The translations under genes were made by a program, and so were the position numbers. A DNA stretch of 64,000 bases from Gnetum montanum (taxonomy: Eukaryota > Streptophyta > Gnetopsida > Gnetales > Gnetaceae): the NCBI GenBank assembly GCA_015680685.1, contig MNCI01004036.1:451396-515395 (forward strand), in the 5' to 3' direction. Under the pieces are notes generated by a model. The model worked only from the letters and a program-made list of their open reading frames with translations. It was not told the origin of the DNA and did no database searches. Below are positions 11,875 to 24,544 of this stretch, piece after piece (position 1 is the stretch's first letter; each line of letters begins with the position of its first letter).

Positions 11875-12778
11875 GATGAATGTGAGAGTTCCTAATGCTT
11901 AACTATACAAGTCACACAAGCATACACACATGACTATATTGTAATCCATGGATGGGATAATATATGCTCTAGCTAGTTAATGTTAAGTTTGTTGATTGTT
12001 ATCTTTTTACTGGAGTTAGTGATGCTTAGAATGTATGGTTCAACTTGTAGTAAGGCATATGATACAATGATGTTGTTTGGCTCAGATGGTGTAAAAATAA
12101 AATATGATAAATTAAATATTAAATGTAATTAATTAAAAGACAGTAAAAATAAAATGCTAATCTAACTTAAGGTAATAGGTATGTGGTACTAGCTTGTTAT
12201 ACATGTCCTGGGTTTATACAATTGTTACTAGGATTACCAAACAACTCGCTACTAGGTGAACTAAGTAATGTCACTACTGGGTTATTAAATAATTGTGTTT
12301 AATGCTCAAAACTAGTTTTACTTATTTTGTTAAAATACCAACATATAGTGGAAATATAAATAACATTGAAAAAGTAAATGACATTGTAAAGTAAATTGTA
12401 AGTGAAAGTAAATCTATTCTATGTAATGTGTTGTAATGATTGTAAACAATTTTGATCTTTATTTCTATTCATGAAGCATATCTAGATACACTTCACTTGA
12501 ATAAAGATACCATAAAACTGCATATAATCACATTGTAAGCACTCACAACAAACAAGGAATTTGAACAAGAGTTTTGATAAGAATATACCAAAAGTTTCAT
12601 TAACTACAGTGGTTGGCTAGTATTTATAGGCATTTATTGTAGTTATGACATTGAATTTATGATATAGCATATTAGCTTACAATATCACAGATGCAATACA
12701 GTAGGTGCAATATAGCCGATGTGATATACTAGTTGACTAACACAATTTTCATCAATCCTAAGATAGGAGCTATATTGA
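11875..12778 (-). repeat. 5' LTR of element D (main part, interrupted by X)
   Basis: It matches 10349-10965 closely in blocks such as 'gctctagctagttaatgtta' and carries the 14-bp-phased TATATC/GATATT array near 12655-12725 on the - strand. It breaks at ATTGA (12774-12778), where element X begins. No PBS is recognisable at its inner edge, because the neighbouring interior was deleted. Confidence 0.75.
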
Positions 12779-13602
12779 TGATGAGTGGTTGAGTATTCCA
12801 ACACTTAACCATACAAGTCATAAGTATACTAGTGGTTGATGTTTAGTTTGCGATCATTGTCTTCTAATATAGAGTTAGTGAAGTTCAAGTTGTATGGTTT
12901 AAATCTTGGTGAGGTATATGATATATTGATTTTGTTTGGCTTGAGTTACACTAAGTGCCAACATGATGAAAATGATGATAAAATCTAAGTCTAAGTGCAA
13001 TGAAAATAGATATCTATTCTAGCCTATAATAATAAGCAATTGTTCCTAGTTTGCCATACACATCCTAGGCTGATGTAATCGTTACTGGGATTACAAAGTA
13101 ATTTCACTACTAAGCGAATCAAGTGAAGTCACTACTGGGTTATCAAATAGTTACACGTTCCACTCAAAACCAATCGTACTTATACCACCTTACTAGGAAA
13201 CATTGGAAAAGTAAAGTACTTAGAAAATATAAATGACTTAATAAAACTAAACATGATGAAAAACTAAAATTAAGTTAAGTGAGATGTTGTAATGGTAAAA
13301 AAATAATCTTGACCTTTATTTTCAATCATGAGTTGTGTCTAGGAATAATCCACTCAAATAAAGATTTCGTACAACTGTTGTTCACCACACTATAGGCATT
13401 CACTCTAACTCTAAATCTAATTCATGAAAACAAGCAGCAAGAATTCTACTATGTGTTAGTGAAAGTTATTTGTTTCGATGCAATAATGGATTAGTATTTA
13501 TAGGCATAACCATGGCCAACTACCTTGCATCTACGATGATGTATGTAGAGCTATGATATTGTAGATATAATATCATAGGCTACATAGTTTGACGTTTTAT
13601 CA
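12779..13602 (-). repeat. 3' LTR of element X
   Basis: It matches 37702-38538 almost throughout (for example 'gaatcaagtgaa', 'aaccaatcgtacttatacca'). It begins TGATGAGTGG, ends TTTTATCA, and is followed by the complement of a PPT (tattcccacaat, 13603-13614). Confidence 0.85.
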
Positions 13603-13843
13603 TATTCCCACAATTGACTAAAAACTCAACCTCAAGTTAAAATAAAAGTAGGATAGAGCTTCTTACAAAATTATGGGGTCATATACAAAGTTCGACATGA
13701 TGACTTATATACATGATTGACTTTATTATGAATGTCATATTGTGATTCAAGTGGTGTTTACAAAATTATCATTCATCGCATGATTAACACATATGAAAAA
13801 AATAAATGAAAACAAAACAAAACATCAAAGCTCAACGTAGTCT

Positions 13844-16607
13844 TTAGGTTTTAGGCAGTGGTGGCTCCTCTATTAGCTTCTTTCCTTTATCGTTGGGCTT
13901 CTTGAATTGATATATGTTAAGTAAATGCCCAAAGCTTCTCTTCCTCTGATCTTGGATTATGTATCATCCAGGCGAACTTAGCAATGTTTGCTAGAATCAG
14001 TATTTTCTATTGGCATGGAAACTATGGGAACATTTTTTTGGCTTTCATATACCAAGTTGTGAATTGCCTTCTTTCTTTTTGAATGCTTTGGCCATCTTTA
14101 TCGGTTCCTGGTAGTCTATCATTCTCCTAGCTAGATTTTCTATTACATCTTTTTGATCCTAGTAGCTAACTTTGACCACTTAGAGCTTGGAGTTTGCAAT
14201 GTGAAGCTTTTGTTGTGCATCCTTTTGGTTTGCAAACTATTTCTCATATAGTACATATACTACAACCATTTGCTGCACCAATTTTGTTCTAGGCCTACTT
14301 GTGATTAACATGGCTAGAGTAGCACATCAAGGATTTGCTAATCTCATGTATTCTATCAGGTTATCTATCTCCAAGTCTATGTTCTTAATCTTGGGTTGAT
14401 GCATGTGTGCAAGACTACCTTGGATAGGCTTCTAATTAGGTGTTTGTGTTATGATGGAGCTAATCTTAGCTTCAGCCATTTGGATTTCTTTCTCACTAAT
14501 TTGCTTATACATGTCCACTTGATCCCTAAAACACTCCTTTAGCTATTTGTGTTGCTTAGCCTCATTTTGCCATGTGTTGATCTCGATGACTGACTTTTGT
14601 AGTATTGCACATACTTCTTCCATTGATAAGGTTCTATTTTCTCGAGCCAATTTTTTCATGTTAAGGTTGACTTTGGAAAACTACTCTCGTAGCTGATGAA
14701 TGCTTTTTTCTAGCATATTCTTTTACTTTTTAATGTTAGTCAACCTTACATTTTGTATAACAATTTGCTTATTTTCTTCATCCAAGGCAGTCAAAGCTTT
14801 GGCATGGGCATAAGTTAGTGCTTTTGCCACGAAGGCATTCCATGTTTCCTTTTCTTTTTCCATTTGCACCTCGGCATATTTGGCCATTAGTTGGCTCATT
14901 TATTTGGTTCTAAATTATTCTAGTGTAATATATCGTGTAGGGTCTTTCCTTTGTATTCTTAATGTAGCCAATTCTACTTGTAACCTTTACACCTCATTTT
15001 TTGCATGCTTTTCTCTAGTTTTTGCCATGACCAACTTACCCTTGGTGGAAATTTAGTTGTAACTGCACTACAGTGATATCACTTGGAATATGAAAAAGAT
15101 TTTTCTTCACTTGCCTAGTCTATAACAATAGATCTAGGATGTCCTCATGCTCTTCTAGGGCCATGGACGTTCTAGCTATGGTTTTAACATCTCTTGCTCT
15201 AGTCATATCAACTAGTGGCACAACGAGAATGTTAAAAGATTCTTTGATATGATTTTTTATTACTTCTATGACTCCTACTACATCTTGATGTTGCATAACC
15301 ACTACGGTGGCTTCTTCTCCTATCTTTATCATTACCTAAAAGGATGCAACATTCCTAGATATCTATTATGCTTGAGCTTCGTTTTCTCCTTTTTTTAATG
15401 AGACCTTATCATTTGTGGATCCTATTAATATTATAGGTATACTTAGATTGTCTCTTACTTGATACATGTTAGAGACCTCTCTACATCCCTAGCTTATTGT
15501 TTTGGCTATTTGTTGCAAATGGCTCATGGAGGGTCTGTAGTCTTATTGTGCTAGTGGAGCACTTAGCCCTAGTCTATCAGCAATTGCTGTTGATCCACTA
15601 GGTCCTTCTTGCTCTATTCTTCTGGTTGGGACATTTCCTGCTAGTGTAGATTCAATTTCTCCTTTAATACTTACTTATTTTTCCACTTGATCCTTCTTAG
15701 GCAGCATTGGTTTTGAAATTTTAGCATAAGAGGCATTCTAGGCTTTGCGAAGAACATCATTAGTAAATCCTAGAATTCCTTCTTGTTGGTACCATCTTAT
15801 GATAAGATAAGGAAATGATAGGATGAGTTTCCTTGCCTTCATTTCTTTAAATCTCCTCTAGATTTCCAAAAATAGCAAGTGAGCCATATTACCCTAGAAT
15901 TTCCCCATAAGGATGACACTCCCTCTAATAGCATAGGTGGAAATTCTATTTAGTCTTTTGGTTGGAAAGAGATGGTAGGTCCCAATTTTAAAATAGATTT
16001 TCTTAGCCATGGACAACCCGCTATATTTCTTTTTACTTATCCCATAAGCTCTTTGTAGCCATAACTTCCTTACCTCTATGTCAAACCTTATAGAGATATG
16101 TGCTATGTTGGCTTTGACATTGGGAAGATTCAATGCCTTGGCTATCACTTCAATTGAATATGGCACTATGATTCCTTCTATTTGGATTATAATATCATCT
16201 TGTTTGTTTTTCCAAAACTAGTATACCTTCCCCAAGTACCATTCTCCATTGCCTGAGATTATGGGCCAAAGAGAAGAGGCTTGGAGTTACTCTCAAACAT
16301 CAACAGGGGAAAACTCCATGAATGATCCAAAATTGAGTTCCACAATAACCATGTACATGATAGACTTTTCTTGAATGGCTTAGAGACATTCATTCAATAG
16401 CATGAGATGCTGTCCTTGATCTTAAGTAGGTGGTACCTCAGCTTTTGCTTATGCATATTATCTTGTCATAGGTGTTGGTTACTGGATGTTGTAGGATTGG
16501 ACCTCTTACTCAACAGGTGTTGTATGTTCTCTGGCTTGTCCTCTTCATCTAGGTCTCTTTCTCATTTGTTGTGAGGATCCTTTAGTTGCAGGTCTTTTAG
16601 GAGCCAT
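13844..16607 (-). pseudogene. Third ORF of element X, decayed
   Basis: It starts with ATG-Ala-Pro-Lys at 16607 and ends with a Glu-Glu-Pro-Pro-rich tail and TAA at 13844, about 2.76 kb, with many stops and shifts. Recognisable blocks are the N-terminal third (15894-16166, containing LWLQRAYG and IYFKIGTYH) and the middle (15120-15332, containing VVVMQHQDVVG and HIKES). The last third is rich in Glu, Lys, Gln and Ala, as in a coiled coil. The ORFs at 25419-27848 and 44112-46910 are homologous. No known domain is recognised; its position after pol recalls env-like or extra ORFs of Athila/Tat elements, but similarity to those is not shown. Confidence 0.7.
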
Positions 16608-18766
16608 TTGCAATCATAAAGGATTCATTTAAATCACCCAAATATTTCAAATAAGTTTCTTATTAGTTCATAATGCTTTCTCAAGTTCTTGGATTTGGTC
16701 AAGATCAATCCTTATTATTACTTTTTATCTCTTATTAAGATTGTAGAGTTAGAAAAAATTTGAAAGAAACCCTTAATTATTATATTTTCTAATGGTTTTA
16801 CAAACAAGTTTGTTCGTTATGACCTCTCACAATTATTAATCTTTCATTTAACATGTGTTTGAATGGTTAATTGGGAATAATTGTTAAGTACATTAGCTTT
16901 TATTTAGTTATTTAGTTAAAATATGATCCATTCTTATTGTTCTTATCTTATATATGTTCTTCAAAGTATTAGAAAAATTTGATGAAAATCATACAAACTG
17001 CATGTATCACTTTCTCCCATGACTAAGTTAGTCACTCCATGAATAAAAGGGTTTAAGAAGCATGCAAATCAGAGTTGTGGTGAGGAAGTGATGAAGCTCA
17101 AAATTTCAAGTGTTAGAGGATAGAAAAAAAGCATAAACTCTTTGTGTAAAATGAGAGATGAAAAATTTTCTAACTCATTGCGTGTATATATAGGATTTCA
17201 TCAAGGATACATCATAGATATGATAACTTGGATATGATATCACAGGAGCCAATATAGCGTATCTATGATATCACCTTTGAATTTTTGAAAATTTTGGGTG
17301 ATTTTTCATGGAAAAATTTAGCAAAATGGATAGTCTGGATGGTATAGAGATGGTCTAAAGGGTTTTTGATCATAGGTGATGCTTAGAATGTAAGAATTTG
17401 TTATCAAAAGTGTGTGAAAGAAGGAATTTGGGCAAGGTAAGTTGATTAAGTCTATAGGAGATGATTGGTAAAAATTTCCAAATGTATGATCAAAGATGAG
17501 TAGATAGAAAATTAACAATGATTGCTTAAGTATTCTGGAGGCACAAGATAATGTGGAATGGGCCATCAAGTATGAAGCACAAAAGTTATAAAGGTGGATC
17601 CTCCCCAAAGCATGCTTCAACCCTTAATTCCCTTGTATAACCATACCTACAAGTGTTCTTAAGCACTTAAGAGTTGAATGTAAAACATAATTGTCTTCCA
17701 AGACACACATGTTAGTATTCCCTTAATGAGAAAATAATACTATATTATAAAAAACCATTAAATTATGAATATATATGTATAGTAGAGAGGTGGAATGGAA
17801 TTAGTAGGGGTTGTAGGAAAAGGAACGTGAGGTGTCTTACCATAAGCATAATGAATTCTATGTGTGATGCATGGTTAAAATAATCATTAGCCCTTCCATC
17901 TAAGATCCAAACCAAGTCCATACCACTTACCAATGGCATTGCATTACGTCATCTCAAAACTAACGACTACAAGATTATCATGACTACAAGGAGGATTAAC
18001 ACTTGGTAGTGAGTTCAAAGCAATAGTTTATTAATAACACACTTTATTCTTTAAAGGAGACTTGGCCATTGAACAAAGAAGTGCCTTCAAGCATGGGTAA
18101 CATGTCTTTCTAGCATAGTAACCAATACGAGTCCAAAAAACCTTGAAATTTTTAAGAAATTACCTACCTTCATGCGTGGGTAACATGTCTTTCCAGTCGA
18201 ACCCCCAAAAAATTTTATTCTGTGAATTTATTAGGTTATTATTATGTTAAGCTTACTAGAGGATAACCTTTAGGCATGGGTAAAATTTCTTTTTAGTGAC
18301 ATGGTAAGAAAGCACTTATTTTAGACATACTTCCACTTTTCATTAGGACTCAAGTGAATAATACAACTTATTAATAGGTTTAGACTCATAGTAGTAGCTT
18401 TAGAGAATTCACAAATACCCTTGATGTCACACCCTTTTCATTCGCACTTGATTCTTCTCTTTTCTATCTAGCCATAATGATCATAAGTTTAATTGGTTTT
18501 GTTATGAATAAAATGTCATTATGTCCATGGTAAGAACCTCTTCTTATTGAAAATGTGTGGATGGATGATGTGGTCTCACTACATATATAATGAGTCCTTT
18601 AATGATTTAACAATATAGAGTGGAATTCTCATTATTTTGACTACATCTTGTTTTATTCCTTTATAGTTTATTAGAAAAGTTAACAAAAATAGGTACATGG
18701 CAGATAGAAAGAATCAAGGAAAAATGGTAAGAATAAAAAAATGTATAAAGAATTTAAAAGATGTTT
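16608..18766 (-). promoter_or_regulatory. Internal non-coding module of element X with LTR-like promoter
   Basis: This stretch between protease remnant and third ORF has no long open frame. On the - strand GATATC-type motifs are spaced 14, 17, 14 and 14 bases (17190-17270 region), followed by a TATATATA box near 17185-17195. Homologous modules are 27849-29994 and 42069-44111; shared landmarks include 'aacatgtctttccag' with neighbouring sequence. S2 interrupts it, and it resumes at 19821-19995. Confidence 0.6.
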
Positions 18767-19820
18767 GATGAGCAATGGGTACCGCCTATTCCCAAGAATA
18801 TGTATCACAAGTGTTCACATAAAATCTGGTCAAATTCCATGGATAGAACTAGTGTGGTATCTATATTGTTCAGCATTGATTGCAGGTCGTTATCTTCCCA
18901 CTTGTACTAGTGGTAGCTTTGTTACGTATGGTTTAGTCCAAAGTGAGGCATATGATTATTGATGTTATGTAGTCCTTAAACTAACTAAATAATCATGTAG
19001 AAATTAATTATTTAAACTAATTAATAATAAGAAGATAGATCCTAAACTATCCTAATGGTGATGAGTGTCTATTCCCAGCTTACCGTACATGTCTTGAACT
19101 AACGTATCCATTGTTGGGATTACTTAGTGCTATGCTATGAGGCAAACCAAGCAATAACACTGCTGGGATTACTAAGCAAATATGTTTTTATGCTCCAAAC
19201 TAGTTGTGTTCATTTCGTTGATTGATTAACGTGCATGGAAATGTAAATGTTAACTACATACATAGAAAATAAATTGCATTGAAATTAAATCTATTCTAAG
19301 TCAAAGTTCCGCAATGAATAGAAATCAATCTTGATCTTATTGCTATTCATGGAATGTGTCCAGGTATAATGCTACTCGAATAAGATGCTATACAACTGAC
19401 TCAAATGAACACTACAAACACTCACTAACTATTCTCTAGGATTACAAAATAACATTGTAAGAGTCTAGTTATACTATTCACCAAATGGTGTCCAATATGT
19501 AGTCGGTGCTTGCATATTTATAGAAAATACATGCATTGTGTCGATGGTGATGTGTTAACACATTTAGTTATGTTAATGGGGATGTGTTGACGGGGCTACA
19601 TCGATGCATCTAAGTTATAGTAGATGCGATATCACATCTACAATATAGCATATGTGATATAGCATCTATGATTTAGCAGCTAAATGAAATGCACCGACAA
19701 GGATGCTACAACACAGATGCAATGTAGCATCTATGTTATCTTAGCCAACTAATACACTTGACAAAATTATGCTTCATGATATCCCCATGACTCAGCTACC
19801 TAACATATCAGGTTTCATCA
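18767..19820 (-). mobile_element. S2: near-solo LTR inserted in element X
   Basis: Perfect TSD ATGTT lies at 18762-18766 and 19821-19825. Bases 18767-19779 are one LTR of the family, with a phased ATATC array near 19615-19680. After it come a PPT complement (tatccccatgac) and about 30 bases ending TTTCATCA. This looks like an element reduced to one LTR, its PPT and a few bases of the other LTR, rather than a clean solo LTR. Confidence 0.75.
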
Positions 19821-20515
19821 ATGTTAAAGAATGAAAAATGAGTAAGAAACTAGAAAAAGTATAAAAAAATATGAAAGATATTAAAGTATCAATAAATTAG
19901 AAAGAAATGTGAAAAGCATTACAAAAAATTGTAAATCAAAAAATTATAAAACAAACAAGTTGAAATGTACTTATCAATTCCTGATTCAAGATAAGGTACC
20001 TCCCCCATGATTGAACTTATGGATGTGTGTTCAAAAAATAAACCCTAGGTTCCCAAGATCATACACTCTAACTTTTTTATTTATCATCCTTAGTAATTTA
20101 GATTTTCATTTATTATCCCATGTGACATTAATGATGATCAAGTTATGATCTTTTGGGGATACACATTTTGTTGGACTAGATGGTCTTTCCATTTCAAAAG
20201 ATCCAACTATGTTTTCTTGTTTATTCTTAATTTTAGGTTTTGAGTCTCCATATCTACTACTTTTTGTTGGTGTATGGTCATGGTTTAGGATATCCTTTGT
20301 AAGTTCTCGATTTGGGTTATTTTCTTGGGGTAGGATTTAATAAGTGAATTAGGTATATCCATGCATATTTTGGGTAGTTTTATGTTCTCATTTTGTAACC
20401 ACTAGGTGTCATTTAGTTTAGTGACCATTATTTCTTTTTGTGTACACACTTTTTTTTCATATTTGTCGTGGGCTAGTGTAAGAATCATGTTGACATTCTA
20501 AACTTTTGGTCCACA
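19821..20515 (-). pseudogene. Element X: module start, PPT-like tract and a charged coding relic
   Basis: 19821-19995 continues the internal module after S2. A PPT-like tract (ATGGGGGAGGTACC on the - strand, 19996-20010) follows. Between it and the protease, the - strand reads as a broken Lys/Glu/Gln/Asn-rich frame (20011-20515) resembling coiled-coil sequence. Reverse transcriptase, RNase H and integrase should lie here by comparison with element A; none is seen. Confidence 0.45.
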
Positions 20516-20910
20516 ATTACATCCTTCTTTATCATAAGTAATGTATGGAATTCTTTACATCTGTATGGATCCTTTCTTATCTTCCATAGAAATTTGCAAG
20601 AATAAGTCTGTTATTCCTAACTTAGCATAATGCTAAGTAATGCTCTCACCATAATGATTAGAAATTTCTTGTTATCATTCTTCACATTGATCATAATAAA
20701 ATCAGCTGGATAAGACCACCCATTAATAGTGGTCACCACATCTTCTATTTGTCCTAAAGAAATGATGATTGATTGGTCTACAAGCTCTAGTCTTATGTTG
20801 CACTTCTTTAATGGTGGTAAGTTCCATGTCTTGTATGTTTCTTGAGATATCAAATTGACTTTAGAACCTAAGTCTACTATTGGTTGAGATATGTAAGAGT
20901 TTGGATCCAT
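20516..20910 (-). pseudogene. Aspartic protease region of element X
   Basis: The frame 20617-20910 contains VDLGSKVNLIS, a retropepsin active-site region in which the usual D-[ST/LG]-[GA] context is kept as DLGS. It continues with the strand pattern found in Ty3/gypsy proteases (LELVDQS, IEDVVTTI, YPADFIMI). It aligns with 33730-34050 in element A. The domain normally cleaves the Gag-Pol precursor. Here pol downstream is missing. Confidence 0.7.
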
Positions 20911-23314
20911 GTGGGAGGTAGCTGGTCTATGTTACTCTAGTGGAAAGTAGGATGAGGAAGTATGAACAAAAGTATTTCTTAGAGAGATCGGGCATTGGAC
21001 ATAGTATCTGTATACTATTGCCTTGGTGGTGGTATTCCCCATGCTTGTGGTTATTGCCACTATTGATGGTATTACCCTTATAGTTGAGGGTAAGCCCTGC
21101 TTAGATAGTATGTTTGCTAGTAGGGTTATCAAAAATTACTTTGTGGATAAGGTAATCATATAGGAATTTGATTCTTGACAAATTTTGGATTAAGTACATA
21201 TGCCACGAACTCTTGTAACTGGTCCATGACACAGCAACATCCCTTAGGATGTTCATATGGCTTACCTTACATCCTTCGTCATTCTTTGAACTAGAGTCCA
21301 TTATTTCCTCTATTGCAGCAAATTTTCCTTTATTCCTATAGTTATCTAGTACATTGTTCCTTCTTTTGTTCTTGTTCTTGCTTCTATCTAGATTTTGTTT
21401 AGTTTTTTCTTCTACTATCTTTAGTGTGGTAGCAAATTTTTCATCTATAGAATCTCACATTTTTTCTACCTTACTTGCAATGTCATAAACTGATTTTTCA
21501 ATTGTTAGAGTCTTCTATTGGATTGTATCTTTTAAAGTTTCTTCTTCTTGTGACTCACATATTCTTACATCCATTTTCCTTATTGTTAGATCTATATTAT
21601 ATTTTTTTGTAGATTCTCTCTTTCTTAGCTCTCCTTCTTATTTTGCCACTTGGTTAATGAGTCTCTGAATTTGATGAGCTATCATTTCAAATAATTTGCC
21701 TTTCTATTGGATTGTATCTTTTAAAGTTTCTTCTTCTTGTGACTCACATATTCTTACATCCCTTTTCCTTATTGCTAGATCTCTATTATATTTTTTTTGC
21801 ACATTCTCTTTCTTAGCTCTCATTCTTATTTTGCCACTTGGTTAATGAGTCTCTGAATTCAATGAGCTATCATTTCAAATAATTTGCCTTGGGCATATAC
21901 CCTAAGAGTTTCTCTTGTCTTATTCCTTAGCCCGTTAATGATGTGTCTAAGTTATTCCCTTTGAGAAAATCTATGGCTTGGGCATCTATGTAATAATGAA
22001 TGGTACTTGCCCATTGTCGCATCAAGGAATTCATGTGTCCCTTGCTTCAATCCTTGGATCTATTTTCTCAAATTGGACACTTTGAAGTAAGTTTGATATT
22101 TATAATTAAAGAGCTCTAGCATGGTACTCCATCTTCGAATTGATTCTGGTTCTAAGGATCTATACTAGCTTTCTACCTTCTCTATGAGTGTTCTAGGAAA
22201 CAACTTCAATTTCTGCTAATTATTTTCAATATTTTGTAGGACACAGGCATCATAGAAGGCTTAAAGATGGTGTTGTGGATCTATATTGTATTTGCCTTCA
22301 AACTTTGGAATATTCTTCATGTCTAGTCACTTGATGTGACTATCCATTACATGCTTGGAAAAATGTACATAGCTTCCTTGATGTTGATCATATTTTGAGT
22401 GGCCAATAGTGATTCTTTATAGTCTTCAAGTTCGTAAGCTTTGTTGTAGTAGTGACCTCTTTGATGCTTATGATGCTCTCTTTCTTCATGCCTGATCCTT
22501 TCTCTTCATTCATTATGGTTTTCATCCTCTTCATCAGGATGTCTTCTTTTGTATGCATATCTTTAATGATCCCTTTGTCTTTCTCCTTCATGACCCCTTA
22601 GTCTTTATTCTCTCTTGCCAAAAATTGTAGACAAATGTGAGGAAAAAGATGAAAGAACTAGAGAATGGTATTGGTTGGTTCTCCTGTTGTAACTCCTTGA
22701 TTTATCCACTTTAGATTTAGTGAAGGCCTTAGGCCTTAAATTCCTCCAAAGTCTATACTCTTTCTTATCTGTTCTAGAAGTTTTTGCAAGAGATGAATGC
22801 AATTTTATCTTAATAGGATCTTCAAAATAGAGAATTGGTGTTTGAGAATGGGACCCATGAGTTTGATGAAATTTTTTAGTTTGAAATGTAACATCTTCTT
22901 TTTCTACCAGGATAACTATTTGAGGTGCTCTCTTTCCCTTGTTATGCTTATGTCTTGTCTTCATGATGGCATCCCTTCTTGCTTGAGCCTCCATTGATTA
23001 GTATGACCTAGTCATGTGTTTGGTGATGTCATACCCCTCTTTTACATGGCCAAGGTTTGACCTCATAAGAACTAGTTGAAGCACTAATGATGTTGAATGT
23101 TCTCGTGGTAAGATAATGCTGCTTTGTAAATCTTTGCATCTAAGTTGTTCATCTTGGTGAAAACAAATGTGAAGTTAGGATAGTAAGGATCAATGTGAGC
23201 ATATGAGATCTTGGTTTGCATTAGTGTACTCCATTCTTCTTCATTATAATCCTCGTCATGACTTTCATTAAATTCAATACCAAGTGGAGATTTTTCCTTA
23301 GTTGTAGAATCCAT
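20911..23314 (-). pseudogene. Gag of element X, decayed
   Basis: It begins at an ATG at 23314 (MDSTTKEKSPLG); the following WSTLMQTKISYAH block is shared with the Gag of elements A and P. The capsid part lies at about 21880-22340 and the Ser/Pro/Tyr-rich spacer at 20930-21300, with numerous stops. A near-repeat of about 200 bases (21514-21700 and 21705-21890, both containing 'ttctattggattgtatc') duplicates part of the post-capsid region. Confidence 0.7.
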
Positions 23315-23437
23315 GCTAAATGTTTGACACTTAAATATGTACTTTTTAAGAAATTATTTTAAGTGTGAAAAATGTGCTTTGTAATGCTCGGTACAATGAA
23401 CTTTATAAAATCAACTACTTAGCAAACATTGATACAT

Positions 23438-23455
23438 CCCTCGTAATGGCACCAA
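23438..23455 (-). promoter_or_regulatory. Primer binding site of element X (tRNA-Asp type)
   Basis: On the - strand TGGTGCCATTACGAGGGA follows the LTR end TTATCA. It matches 13 of 18 bases of TGGCGCCGTTGCCGGGGA, the complement of the plant tRNA-Asp 3' end. Several differences are C-to-T or G-to-A changes, as expected from methylated CpG decay. Confidence 0.6.
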
Positions 23456-23474
23456 TGATAAGAAATTGGATATT
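23456..23474 (-). repeat. 19-bp inner tip of the 5' LTR of element X
   Basis: These 19 bases correspond one for one with the first 19 bases of the X 3' LTR at 12779. The rest of the LTR resumes at 37702, on the other side of element A. Confidence 0.75.
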
Positions 23475-23683
23475 TAATGAGTGATTGAGGTATCCCAACA
23501 CTCTATCATGCAAGTCACAAGTGCTAGCGCACAACTAGATTGTAATTTGCAAATGGACAATGTAATTATGCTAGTGATTGATGTTAAGTGTGAGATTGTT
23601 GTCTTCGCATTTTGAGTTAGTAAAGTTCAAGTGTATGGTTTAACTCTTAGTATAGCAAATGATTAGTTGATGTTATTAGACTC

Positions 23684-24544
23684 TGATGAGTCATGTTCTA
23701 CTTTGATATCGAATATTTGATATCGGAGTCATGACATCGGATACCCAATGTCAGAGCCTAGGATGCGATGTCAGATATCCGATATCGTGAGGTATACACC
23801 AACCTATAAATATAGCACTTGGGCTCATGGTGTTTAGATAGTTTTTCATAGTTTTGCATAGAATAGCAAAGCTCTTGTAGTTTGTTTTCTCTAGAGTTAG
23901 AATATTTTTTGAGTGCCCACAGTATGAGTCTGAGTGTGTATTTATCCTTTTTCGAGCATTGATGTACCTGAGTGCAACAATGTGATGGGAATAAAAATGA
24001 ACCATTTTGATAATCCTTGTAGCACTGAGAATAGATTAATATTTCCTTTAATACATTTTACTTTCGTGCTTTACTTTAATGCATTTAAATTAAGCAATTA
24101 ATTTCTAGTTGTTAATGAACACAAGCATAACCACTTCGAACATACATATAGTGCTTAGTAACCTAGCAACACTTAATTTTTGGTAGCCTAGCAGCACTAT
24201 ATGTGTTCAGGATGTGTCCAGGAAAGTGGGACGGGTACTTGTGTTAGGCTAGCTAGGCAGTAAATGAATTGGATCTTAAATTACTCTACCTTTCATTCTT
24301 GTTGTAGGCAATTAAACTTATAAAACATAAAACGATAAAAATCACGTACCAAAATTACACTGAAACCATATTCTTGAGATTCATAAATGTAGTTGGGAAG
24401 GCAACAAATATTCTCAATGCCCATTTCACTTCCTAGAAGAGCTACTGCATTGGAGAACTATAGGTCCATAGAATTTTATTGGATCACATGTGAATGCCTT
24501 AGTGATTAGTATGGTTGGACATAGGGGTACCTCATTGCTCATCA
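23684..24544 (+). mobile_element. S1: solo LTR inserted in the 3' LTR of A
   Basis: An 861-bp LTR starts TGATGAGTCATG and ends TTGCTCATCA, with a perfect TSD GACTC at 23679-23683 and 24545-24549. The intact A LTR at 36828 reads straight through this point. It has a phased GATATC array and a TATA box (23805). It is the opposite strand to A and is the innermost layer of the nest. Confidence 0.92.
23705..23812 (+). promoter_or_regulatory. S1 LTR promoter: 14/7-bp phased GATATC array and TATA
   Basis: GATATC-like hexamers start at 23705, 23719, 23733 (GACATC), 23747 (AATGTC), 23761 (decayed), 23767 (GATGTC), 23774 and 23781. Spacings are 14 and then about 7. TATAAATA begins at 23805, exactly 24 bases after the start of the last palindrome. 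Confidence 0.75.
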
